Source: Acidimicrobiia bacterium
GTDB lineage: Bacteria; Actinomycetota; Acidimicrobiia; Acidimicrobiales; Ilumatobacteraceae
Assembly: GCA_009927565.1 (NCBI GenBank)
Contig: RFMT01000271.1
Span: forward strand, 1 to 11,633
Reading direction: 5' to 3'
Length of the DNA stretch: 11,633 bases
Shown: positions 1 to 7,829 of the stretch, piece after piece
Layout of the letters: each line of letters starts with the position of its first letter
How positions within the stretch are numbered: the first letter of the stretch is position 1
Translations under genes and position numbers: made by a program
Notes under the pieces: model-generated
Told to the model about the DNA's origin: nothing
Databases searched by the model: none
What the model saw: the letters and a program-made list of their open reading frames with translations, nothing else

Positions 1-1122
1 GTGTGGGTAGCCGTATGTCATCCATTCGGCAACAAGTTGAGCAATGCCCGGACCTTCTTTGATCCAAACCGCTGCGGCCGACCATAAATTTTTTACTTCG
101 ACTGTTTCGCCAAGTACCGGCATTGCATCTGGAGTCAGCGAAAGCAAGCCGTTGATCGCATACTTAATTTCAGCGTCTCCAAGCATCTCCATAAGTTCAA
201 TTGCCTGCTCCATTTGTGGATCAAAGTCGTCTTGTGTAAGCGGCAACTCGGTAGGTGAAAGTGCAGAGGCTTCGTTTGACGGAATGTCGTCTGGGTGCAT
301 AAAAATTGCGCGGTGCGCATAACTGCCGACCTCCATCGATCCGGCAGTCTGGCGCTCGTAGCAGAAAGTGTCCATGTCACGAATAATTGGGTAAGCGACT
401 TCAGCGTTTGACTTTTGCAAAATATCAATCGGGCCGACGTCTGCCATTTGGTGAACTGCTGGTGTCAACGGAATATTCGCGCCCGCCATTTTTGCGATTC
501 GTGGGCTCCAGACGCCGCATGCGACCACGACATACTCGGCCTCAATACGACCTTTGTTGGTGACAACTGCCTTGATTGCGCCATTCTCAACTTCGAGATC
601 GAGCACTTCTGTATTCGCAAAGACACTCAAATTGCCGGCTTTGACCGCGCTCTCACGCATCAGCGTGCCAGTCTGTAGCGAGTCAACAACCGACACGCTT
701 GGGGTGTAGTAGCCACCGAGAATTATTTCGTCGTTGATAAAAGGCACGAGTTCTTTGACTTCGGCAGGCGAGAGAAGTTTTGCGTCAATGCCCCAAGACT
801 TTGCCGATGTCATTCGACGATTGAACTCTTCGAGACGTTCAGGATTGCGAGCTACTTCAATGCCGCCGCAGGTGTTGTTCATGCCGAGTTCGATGTATTG
901 CTTTTGTGACGCAAGTGTGAGTAGCGCCATTTCTTTGTTGTGATCAGTTGGAAAAATAAAGTTTGAAGCGTGACCCGTCGAGCCACCTGGGTTAGGCAAA
1001 GGGCCTTTGTCGATTTGAACCATGTTTGTCCAACCGAGCTTCGAAAGATGACCAACCAAACAGTTGCCGACGATTCCGGCGCCAATGACTACGCATTTTG
1101 CTGATTTTGGAAATTCGCTCAT
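1..1122 (-). CDS. FAD-dependent dimethylglycine/sarcosine dehydrogenase family protein (C-terminus outside the window)
   Basis: The 374 codons present read through the left edge without a stop, so the gene is partial. The product starts MSEFPKSAKCVVIGAGIVGN, a Rossmann FAD-binding GxGxxG fold, and has the GGSTGHASN segment (about residues 46-54) found where this DAO family binds FAD. Near the end, INGLLSLTPDAMPVLGE and LWSAAAVWIKEGPGIAQ (about 323-363) are typical of the glycine-betaine-derived demethylases whose C-terminal half is a GcvT-like folate-binding domain; that half would lie beyond the window. Members oxidatively demethylate dimethylglycine or sarcosine and pass the one-carbon unit to tetrahydrofolate. 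The ATG at 1122-1120 has a GGGGA Shine-Dalgarno 4 nt upstream. The gene diverges from the GntR regulator across a 77 bp gap with an operator-like palindrome, so that regulator probably controls it. The exact substrate cannot be read from the sequence. Confidence 0.9.
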   Translation of the reverse strand, partial: MSEFPKSAKCVVIGAGIVGNCLVGHLSKLGWTNMVQIDKGPLPNPGGSTGHASNFIFPTDHNKEMALLTLASQKQYIELGMNNTCGGIEVARNPERLEEFNRRMTSAKSWGIDAKLLSPAEVKELVPFINDEIILGGYYTPSVSVVDSLQTGTLMRESAVKAGNLSVFANTEVLDLEVENGAIKAVVTNKGRIEAEYVVVACGVWSPRIAKMAGANIPLTPAVHQMADVGPIDILQKSNAEVAYPIIRDMDTFCYERQTAGSMEVGSYAHRAIFMHPDDIPSNEASALSPTELPLTQDDFDPQMEQAIELMEMLGDAEIKYAINGLLSLTPDAMPVLGETVEVKNLWSAAAVWIKEGPGIAQLVAEWMTYGYPH

Positions 1123-1127
1123 TTTGT

Positions 1128-1132
1128 CCCCA
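1128..1132 (-). promoter_or_regulatory. Ribosome binding site of the dehydrogenase gene
   Basis: On the minus strand GGGG(A) lies a few bases upstream of the ATG at 1122-1120. It supports this start over any other methionine in the frame. Confidence 0.5.
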
Positions 1133-1139
1133 GTATTTT

Positions 1140-1168
1140 TTGTCGTTACCTTTTTGGTGATATATCAT
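1140..1168 (+). promoter_or_regulatory. Candidate sigma-70-type promoter for the GntR gene
   Basis: TTGTCG (1140-1145) and TATCAT (1163-1168) are separated by 17 bp and match the -35 and -10 consensus at about 4/6 and 5/6 positions. The -10 box lies inside the inverted repeat at 1157-1179, so a bound repressor would block it, consistent with autoregulation. This is pattern matching only. Confidence 0.4.
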
Positions 1169-1179
1169 CATGATATCAC
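1157..1179. promoter_or_regulatory. Operator-like inverted repeat between divergent genes
   Basis: A 23 bp element has perfect 7 bp arms, GTGATAT and ATATCAC, around a 9 bp centre. Inside it are two shorter perfect palindromes, TGATATATCA (1158-1167) and TGATATCA (1171-1178). It sits midway between the divergent dehydrogenase and GntR starts. FCD-type GntR regulators normally bind such short symmetric sites next to their own gene, so this is the likely operator for the neighbouring regulator. Confidence 0.6.
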
Positions 1180-1199
1180 TCGGGTAGGATGGGTGCCAA

Positions 1200-1856
1200 A
1201 TGGCTAAAGAATCTTTAAGCGAACAGGCGTATCGGCTAATTCGGGGCATGATCGTTCGCCTTGAATTGACCCCTGGGTCGGTGGTTCGCGAAGACGATCT
1301 TCAAGAGCAACTTGAAATCGGTCGGACACCGATTCGTGAGGCATTGCAACGTCTCGCTCGCGACCAATTTCTGGTCGTGATTCCGCGTCGCGGAATGATC
1401 GTCTCGAACATCGATATTGCCGAACTGTCTACTCTCTATGAAACCCGGGCGATTCTCGAACCTTATGTCGCACGTTTGGCATGCGAGCGCGGAACCCCCG
1501 ATCACTGGAAACAAATGCGCAAAGTTTTGGACAAGGCGAAAAAACACGCAACTACAGCGCAGGATCAGATTCAATTTGATGCACAGTGCCATGAAATTGT
1601 TTGGGAAGCAGCAGGCAATCGCTTTCTGACTGACACTCTCGATGTCTTATACGCACAGAGTGATCGCTTGTGGCATATGTATTTGTCGGATGTTGCCGAC
1701 ATGGGGCATGCACTTGACGAGCATGATGAGATTCTTGCCGCGCTTGAATCAAGTGACAGCGAATTGGTTTACAAACTCTCAGCGGCTCATGTGCGAAGTT
1801 TTGACGCGCAAGTTCGCGATGCTGTGCGCAAACGCCTTGAGTTGAGCGTTTCTTAA
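1200..1856 (+). CDS. GntR-family transcriptional regulator, FCD subfamily
   Basis: The 218-residue product has the expected GntR/FCD length and order. A winged helix-turn-helix covers residues 5-72, with ITPG-like LELTPGSVVRE, the recognition-helix segment GRTPIREALQRLARD (41-55) and the wing IPRRGMIV. An all-helical FCD ligand domain covers about 75-215. Residues in the positions that usually hold the FCD metal are D127, H131, H175 and H197, so a metal-dependent carboxylate ligand is likely. The ATG at 1200 has AGGA about 10 nt upstream. The gene diverges from the demethylating dehydrogenase and converges, with a 3 bp gap, on the arylsulfatase gene. The probable target is the palindrome at 1157-1179; regulation of the sulfatase operon is possible but not shown. 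The inducer is unknown. Confidence 0.93.
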   Translation: MAKESLSEQAYRLIRGMIVRLELTPGSVVREDDLQEQLEIGRTPIREALQRLARDQFLVVIPRRGMIVSNIDIAELSTLYETRAILEPYVARLACERGTPDHWKQMRKVLDKAKKHATTAQDQIQFDAQCHEIVWEAAGNRFLTDTLDVLYAQSDRLWHMYLSDVADMGHALDEHDEILAALESSDSELVYKLSAAHVRSFDAQVRDAVRKRLELSVS

Positions 1857-1859
1857 CCT

Positions 1860-4189
1860 TTATTGAGTGCTAAGGCTTGCACGAAACTCGCCCTCGCGCA
1901 TTTTTTCTTGAATCTCTTTAGGTGGCTCATCTAATTTTTCGAGAGTAACACCAACAATTTGAGCAGTGCATTCATAGTTGTGTGGGTATGGCCCTACCGG
2001 TGAACCAGTGTCAATACCAATATCGAAAGTTTCGCCACTCATCGAAAAAACAAGTGGCACGGTCTTTTCGATACGTCCAGCTGAAACTTCGGTTCTGTCG
2101 ACCATTAACGAAACATTTCCGCCCGCACCAAAGCCGCCGTCATAGGCAAATAGAACTTCGACCAGATGTGGGCCAACGCTTAGTGATTTTGAACTGGTAA
2201 AAGAAAAGTGCTCGTGGCCGAGCCAGTTGTAATGGAATATTGGTCGCGCATAGTCGTCAAGATATAGCGACCAGCCAGCCATGTTTCCGCCTTGGCAGGC
2301 GATCACGCCGTGATCTGACTTGTTTGTTATTTCGACTTCGGCACTGATGCGGTACGAGCAGTTCTTCAAGTTGAGTACAGAACTCTCGGGCATTCGAGTA
2401 TGCGCAGTTGAGTATCTGATTTTTTTGAAGCCATCGAGAGAGTGGGCACGGCGAAGTCGCCATGTCGCGGTGAGCCCGGGTCACGAAGGGGATATATGCC
2501 GTATTCGTTTGCATGTTGATCAAATAATTTCTGTAGTTGTTCTAATTTTTCTGGATGCTCTGCGGCGAGATCTATCGCTTGCGAAAAGTCGTTTTCGATG
2601 TTGTAGAGCTCCCATCGTTCTTGTGGTCCATCAAATTCGACGCCTTGGAGGCGAATCCACGGCAGGCGGCCATGAAAACATGATGCGATCCAACCATTTT
2701 CATAGATCGCGCGGTTGCCCAAAATTTCGAAATACTGCGATGAGTGAGTGCTGGGTGCGCTGGCATTAGTGAACGAATATTTCATTGAAGTGCCATGAAT
2801 TGGCATTTGTTCGATGCCATTGACAAAATCTGGCGGGGTGATACCTGCAACTTCATAGATGGTCGGCGCAATGTCGGTGACATGGTGAAACTGCGAGCGC
2901 AATTCGTTAGTTGCCTTAATTTGTTTAGGCCACGAAATTGCGAGGGCATTGCGGGTGCCACCGAAGTGCGATGCAACTTGTTTCATCCATTGAAAAGGCG
3001 AGTCAAGGGCCCATGCCCAACCAACATTAAAATGATTTTCACACTTTGCAGTGCCGAAATCGTCGATGTGTTCAAGCAGCCATTCGGGATCTTCAGGCAC
3101 GCCGTTTTGAAACGACGGCGCACTCCATGCTCCGTGAATTGTTCCTTCTGCAGATGCCCCATTGTCACCAGTGATGTAAATGACCAAGGTATTCTCGGCG
3201 ACTTCAAGATCATCTAATGCGTCAATTACACGTTTGATTTGTGCGTCAGTGTGAGCGAGAAATCCAGCGAACACTTCCATGAGTCTTCGTGCGATCGGCC
3301 GATAGCGCTCTGGGTAGTCGTCCCATGACGGAATCTGCTCTGGCCGAATTGTCAGTGCCGTATTGCGTGGAATTATTCCGAGCTTGAGTTGGCGCTGATA
3401 GATCTCTTGGCGAAGTTCATCCCATCCGCCATCGAACTTGCCTTTGTATTTTTCGATCCACTGAGTTGGCACGTGGTGTGGTGCGTGCACTGCAGGCGTT
3501 GAGAAATAGCAAAAGAAAGGTTTGTTCGGTGCGGACGCTTTTTGAATTCGCATCCAATTGATTGCTTGATCAGCAAGATCTTGAGTCAAGTGGTAATTGG
3601 GATTTGCTAGATGTGGCGAGATTGGCGTTGTCTGGTCGTATACGGGTGGCTCGTATTGCGATGATTCGGCGCCCATGATGCCGTAGAAGCGATCAAAGCC
3701 AAGACCTGTTGGCCATCGATCAAAAGGTCCGGCTGGGCTTTGCTCCCATGATGGTGTTAAATGCCACTTTCCAAAACAAGCTGTGCTGTAGCCAGACATA
3801 CGTAGCACTTGGGCAACTGTTGCCGACTCAGGCGGAATCGCGCTGTCGTAGCCTGGAAACGAATTGGCGATTTCGGTGATGCCGCCCATATGCACCGAGT
3901 GGTGATTTCTTCCAGTCAACAAAGCAGCTCGAGTAGGCGAGCAAAGCGCAGTCGTATGAAATTGGTTATAAATCAGACCACTTTTCGCGACTTTGTTCAG
4001 ACCGGGCGTATCGACTGGCCCGCCAAAGTTGGCAAACGAGCCGAAACCGACGTCGTCGAGCATTATCAGCAAGATGTTTGGTGCGTTAAGTGGGGCTTTC
4101 GGACTCGTCAACTTTCTTGGCGTTGACTGCGGAATCGTTTTGGCAATCGTGCCATCAAACTTTGGGGTTGGGTGCGGGAGTTTTGTCAT
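1860..4189 (-). CDS. Arylsulfatase, formylglycine (type I) sulfatase, with one apparent frameshift
   Basis: Two overlapping frames make one protein: 4189-2366 (607 codons) carries the catalytic domain and 2393-1860 carries the end of the C-terminal domain. With one extra A at the A7 run (2420-2426) they join as a 776-residue protein, close to the roughly 780 residues of mycobacterial-type arylsulfatases. The signature ALCSPTRAALLTGR gives Cys83 as the residue converted to formylglycine. D45, D46, D342 and N343 look like the calcium ligands, and K141, H143 and H235 like active-site residues. The tail (QGGNMAGWSLY, FAYDGGFGAGG, DIGIDTGSPV) is the beta-sandwich extension of this subfamily. No signal peptide is visible, so it is probably cytoplasmic. 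The ATG overlaps the upstream stop as ATGA. It hydrolyses sulfate esters; the substrate is unknown. No formylglycine-generating enzyme is in the window. Confidence 0.9.
2420..2426 (-). other. Frameshift site in the arylsulfatase: slippery A7 run
   Basis: In the upstream frame the codons read TCA AAA AAA TCA and reach a stop 17 codons later. Re-reading one base back after AAA AAA gives ATC AGA TAC and continues as IRYSTAHTRMPESSVLN, which matches the conserved linker of this sulfatase family. The heptamer A_AAA_AAA is in exact phase for -1 slippage. One missing A in a homopolymer would look the same. Confidence 0.85.
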
Positions 4190-5903
4190 GTCTGTAAATT
4201 TTTAACGTCAAAAACTTGAAGCGCGTGTTGCAACATATGTGCGTCGCCTTTGACGGTCAGTTTTTTCTGGCTCAAAGCAACTGAAAGCGCAAGATCGCCG
4301 GCCAAAATTTCTGCCCACGTTTCTATGTCGCACTCGACATTTATTTCAGCGTCGTTGCCATCGGTTGGCACAGCAATGCAATTTCTTATGTGCAAGCCAG
4401 TTTGTTGACGCCCGACAAATTTGAAACAAACATGCTTGTCAATTTCAGACGCACGTTCGGGTACGAGAAGCACACGCAAAATACTGACTGCAGTTTCACT
4501 TGAAGAATTCAATACTTGCTTGCGCGACAAGCGGTGCTGATTGAATCTGGTTAAGTCGAATGTGCCGTCGAGATGTCGGGCTCGGGCCAGACACCAGTTT
4601 CGAATGTTGGCAGCAGTCGTTCGTTGGGCAATCAGGCGCAGTGTCTTGGCGAGCAAGTGTTTGTCAGACTCATCGGCATCAGTGCTATTGACCAACCATG
4701 AACTCATTTCGCATGCCCAACGTAAGTCGTCGGCATCTATTGCATCATTGGTTTTTTGCCGCACAACTTCGCGTCCGCCGAAACCAGCGATCATTCTGTT
4801 TGAATGTTCAACTCTTGGCAATGGAAACAAGTTTGCTGGGTCGCCGTCAAACCACCCAAGTAGACCTGCACGAATCTGTCGCACGTGATGCTCTGCGACA
4901 CCATAAAACTCAGATGTCAGGTTGTCGTCGTCAAAAAAGCCTGGAAGGCGAATCGCATGGGCCAGTTCGGTGCTGGTGTAGCCACGGTTGGTCAATCGAA
5001 CTGTTTGGTCCCATAAAAATTGAATTGAATCGCGGTATCTAGTGACACGTCGCACGATTTCGCTGTTGCCGCTTATCGGCATTCCATGTGCGCCAACGAG
5101 ATGACTTGGCTCAAGCGAAAGTAGATGATCAATTCCCGCGAGCATGATGCGTGGGTCGCGGTATTCTTCGCCTCGAATCGCAAACACATTGAACAGCACG
5201 GGCCATACAAGATTGTTGACCGCGCACCCAAGCGACTTAAACCAGTATGTAACCGAATCGTCGGCGTCCGACGGCGCAGGAGTGACTTCGATTTCAAGTC
5301 CGGCAACTCTGATCGTGCATGGTTTGTCGAAAGTGTGCGCCGGTTTGATGAAGCCGTTTGTCTGTGTCTTGTGTTCGGGGTTGCGATAAAAGCGACCAAG
5401 TCCAACATTCACGTTGCCGTCTGGGCCTTCTGCGGGCAGTGTTACGGCAAATTGTTCGACAAGTCCGCGACTGTAACTTGGCGCAATCTCCGTTGCCGTG
5501 CGTACCCGGTTGTAGGCGATCTTGCTGTGGCCGTAAACCTCAACATTTGTTTCGGGAGACTCGTCAAGCACTGCTTGTGTACCCGCGACATAATGAAAGT
5601 GCGTGTAAAGAACTGCAACAATCGGTTTTTTTGTATGCAGTCGCAGTTCGGCAATCGCGGCCGCATTTCTTCATTCGACTCACCAGTGTCGATTGCAATA
5701 ATGCCTTCCGGCGCTTCGATGAAAGTCTGATTTGAGAGACCATTGCCCACTAGGCACCAAACGTGCTCTGTGACTTTGTAAAAATTTCGAACTAGTCGCG
5801 TCGAGTGATCTACTAGGTCACGATGGGCAACATGACCGTTTTCTGAAATTATGGTGTTGTCAGCATTCGGCTCGAAACTTCGAGCTCGTTTGTGCTTTGT
5901 CAC
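4186..5903 (-). CDS. Metallo-beta-lactamase-fold alkylsulfatase homologue (SdsA1/BDS1-like), with one apparent frameshift
   Basis: The N-terminal part (GTG at 5903 to about 5662) and the C-terminal part (open to 4186) are in different frames. Restoring one G near 5661 joins EEMR to AAIAELRLHTKKP and gives 572 residues. The GTG start forms a GTGA overlap with the preceding stop. Residues 1-290 form the metallo-beta-lactamase fold (IIAIDTGESNEEM, VLYTHFHYVAGT, LVGAHGMP). The middle (RYRDSIQFLWDQTV, EHHVRQIRAGLLGWFDGDP) is the alkylsulfatase dimerization domain and the last ~110 residues look like the SCP2-like domain. In SdsA1 the first metal motif is HxHxDH; here it is H102-F-H104-Y-V-A, lacking the Asp and the third His, and the later Glu ligands also seem replaced. 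It may be a distinct subfamily with a different metal site. No signal peptide is seen. Its stop overlaps the arylsulfatase start as ATGA. Confidence 0.85.
5657..5664 (-). other. Frameshift site in the alkylsulfatase homologue
   Basis: On the coding strand ATG CGG CCG CGA TTG leaves the family frame, whereas ATG CGG GCC GCG ATT would continue as MRAAIAELR. One G appears to be missing within the palindromic GCGGCCGC. The upstream frame then runs on as unrelated sequence to 5442, and the downstream frame is closed just above this point by a TGA. The sequence is not a known slippery motif. Confidence 0.8.
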
Positions 5904-6890
5904 GAGGTGCTGTATTCGCCGAGAACTTGAGCGGGGTCGGTTGAAACTGTGTCTGGCCAATTTGAATACCAAATATCGGCAGCAGAAGTGCCGACATGCA
6001 AAGGTGGGCGATCAAACCCATCGATTGGTTTGAGCAGCGGTTCAACGATGACGTCAAACCTTGGTTTCGAAAAAAATGGAAACGACTGTCGGGGTTTTCC
6101 AGATTTGTTGAACACTCGGTGCGGTGTCGAAATCAAACGACCACCACTCCAAAGCTCCAGCATGTCGCCGACATTGAGCACAAGGCCGTCGGGTGGACAC
6201 TCTGCGCTGATCCATTCATCGGCACGATTGCGTACCTCGAGGCCACCGATTGGGTCGTGGGCGAGCAGCGTCAACAAGTTGAAATCTTTGTGTGGATGTA
6301 TACCCCAAGTATCGCTTTGAGGCGGCATCGGCGGATAATTGAGTAGCGTCATATTTGTCAGCGGGTTGGTCATGCTCGCCAAAATACAGTTCGCATCAAC
6401 ACTGCAACTGCGAGCAAAGGGCGACAATCAAGCGTTCACTTACATTTGCCAGTGCTTGCCAATATCTCATGACTGGGGTCTTGATGTCGAAGGAAATTCG
6501 TGGCCACTTGTTTGGGCCATATAGCGCACTTTCTTGGCAGATTGGGTCACTTGGATCAGTCTCGGTATGTAGTTTCCAAGCCTCATACTGATCGGCTTTA
6601 CCTTTGCCTGAGTTTGGTGTGAAGTATCCGAGTGGCACAAAGCCTCGGTAGTTGCCTTTGACAACCATGTCTTGCATCAAAATCTCACGCGGTGTTTCAA
6701 AGACTTTGGCAACTGCTCGACGCATGTCAGCAATAATCTCGTCGTCAACCCCATGATTGGTGATGATCGCAAAGCCGATTTCGCTCAAAGCCGAGTAGAG
6801 CCTGCTGGCAGCATCTTCATAATCTGAATTCGACTTGCTCGTCAGCGGCGAGATGTCAACAATCTCGAGACGCTTGTTGAGCGAGTTCAT
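5900..6890 (-). CDS. 2-oxoglutarate/Fe(II) oxygenase, isopenicillin-N-synthase-like, with one apparent frameshift
   Basis: The frame from 6890 gives the N-terminal DIOX_N domain (LYSALSEIGFAIITNHGVDDEI, about 31-52; GNYRGFVPLGYF) and the frame ending at 5900 gives the catalytic double-stranded beta-helix. Removing one T from the run at 6416-6418 joins VSERLIVAL to ARSCSVDANCILASMTNPL, making 329 residues, the usual length. The iron ligands are H200 and D202 (PHKD) and H257 (STPHRV), and R267 with S269 (RQS) should bind 2-oxoglutarate. The ATG directly abuts the TAA of the iron-sulfur protein gene, and the stop overlaps the next start as GTGA. The family hydroxylates, desaturates or cyclises small molecules; the substrate is unknown. 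It differs from the TauD/AtsK family that contains the oxygenase-type sulfatases. Confidence 0.88.
6416..6418 (-). other. Frameshift site in the isopenicillin-N-synthase-like oxygenase
   Basis: The coding strand reads GTC GCC CTT TGC TCG and meets TGA six codons after the CTT. Dropping one T gives GTC GCC CTT GCT CGC and restores the family frame. The defect is therefore one base too many in T3, opposite in sign to the sulfatase defects. Confidence 0.8.
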
Positions 6891-7829
6891 TTACTCAGGT
6901 TTGGTGTTTTGAACATGTTGAAAACCAAAGCGACCTTTGATGCACAAATTGCCGTGGGTCACCGAGTGATCACTTGGAGAAGTCACTTTAACGATTGTGT
7001 TGTCTTGAACATGAAGCGTCAAAGAGCACCCAACGCCGCAATACGGACAAATGGTGTCAGTTTGAGTTTGCTCTTCTTCTCGCCAGGTGCCTGCTTCGCG
7101 CATCTCGAATTCTGAAGTGAACATCAACGCTCCGGTCGGACAAACTTGAATGCAGTTGCCGCAATAAACGCAGGCCGAATCTGTGAGGTCGACGGCAAAT
7201 TCGGTTGAAATTCGTGCATCAAACCCACGACCTGCTGTTGTAATCGCAAAGGTGTTTTGCCATTGCTCGCCACAAGCATCAACACATTGATAACACAAGA
7301 TGCATTTCGAGTAGTCGCGGACATAAAGCGCGTTGTCGATCTTGACAGGTTGGTGAACAGTCTCGGCAGTTTTACCGTCAGGATGGTGATGGTGTCCCGT
7401 CACGGCCTCATCTCGTTTGCCATGGTGAGTGGACGGAGCGCCAAAACGCGATGGATTTGCATCGTAATTGGAATTCCATTTTGAAACATTTTTTGTCAGT
7501 GACAAGTCAACAGAAGACCCAAGCAATTCGAGAACTAATTTTCGACTATGACTCGTGCGGTCGGTGTCGGTCTTTACGACCATGCCTGCTTCAACTTTGC
7601 GCGAACAACTTGGTACGAGTGTTCGTGATCCTTCTAGTTCGACCATGCACACTCGGCACGCATTTTTTGGCGTTATTGTGTCACCAAAGCAAAGAGTCGG
7701 AATTTCTATACCTGACGCACGGCAAGCATCGAGAAGCGTTGAACCTTCTGGGGCGGTAATTTTTTTACCATCAATGGTGAGTTCAACACTTTTGCGAACT
7801 TGCAGACCGGTAGTGACTTGAGCGCTCAT
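6891..7829 (-). CDS. NuoG-like iron-sulfur protein, N-terminal electron-transfer module of an NAD-dependent formate dehydrogenase
   Basis: The 312-residue protein matches the front third of FdsA/FdhA-type alpha subunits. A plant-type 2Fe-2S domain has C47, C58, C61 and C75. Two 4Fe-4S motifs follow at C176/179/182/186 (CILCYQCVDAC) and C220/223/226/230 (CVYCGNCIQVC). A further 4Fe-4S site that normally opens the molybdopterin domain uses C261, C264, C268 and C296 (CPYCGVGC to LCIKGRFGF). The protein stops right there, so the catalytic molybdopterin domain is absent. The His-Cys cluster of NuoG is also missing; that stretch (100-165) has no Cys but contains GHHHHP. It should carry electrons between the NuoEF flavin subunit and a separate partner. 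The ATG overlaps the NuoEF stop as ATGA and the TAA abuts the oxygenase ATG. The frame is intact, unlike its four operon neighbours. Confidence 0.92.
   Translation of the reverse strand: MSAQVTTGLQVRKSVELTIDGKKITAPEGSTLLDACRASGIEIPTLCFGDTITPKNACRVCMVELEGSRTLVPSCSRKVEAGMVVKTDTDRTSHSRKLVLELLGSSVDLSLTKNVSKWNSNYDANPSRFGAPSTHHGKRDEAVTGHHHHPDGKTAETVHQPVKIDNALYVRDYSKCILCYQCVDACGEQWQNTFAITTAGRGFDARISTEFAVDLTDSACVYCGNCIQVCPTGALMFTSEFEMREAGTWREEEQTQTDTICPYCGVGCSLTLHVQDNTIVKVTSPSDHSVTHGNLCIKGRFGFQHVQNTKPE

Noticed and set aside
1236..1592. 118-codon minus-strand open frame inside the GntR gene
   Set aside because: Antisense shadow of a clearly recognised regulator with no family features.
1850..1870. 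A terminator between the convergent GntR and sulfatase genes
   Set aside because: Only 3 bp separate the stops and no GC-rich stem with a T-run is visible there.
2320..2769. 149-codon plus-strand open frame opposite the sulfatase break
   Set aside because: Both sulfatase frames explain this DNA by homology; the antisense product has low-complexity Arg/Ser content.
5657..5664. GCGGCCGC (a NotI site) exactly at the alkylsulfatase frame break, as a possible cloning scar
   Set aside because: Coding homology continues smoothly on both sides with only one base missing; there is no vector sequence, so the site arises from the local codons.
5125..5730. 201-codon plus-strand open frame
   Set aside because: It lies antisense to the alkylsulfatase homologue, its product is rich in Cys and Arg and has no recognisable domain; a shadow of the real gene.
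6390..6430. CTT T at the oxygenase frame break as a prfB-like programmed +1 frameshift
   Set aside because: The tetrad matches but there is no stop codon in the A site and no Shine-Dalgarno just upstream; with three other indels nearby an artefact is far likelier.
7379..7396. GHHHHP in the NuoG-like protein as a possible engineered His tag
   Set aside because: It is internal, only four His, and lies in a naturally variable linker with no vector context.
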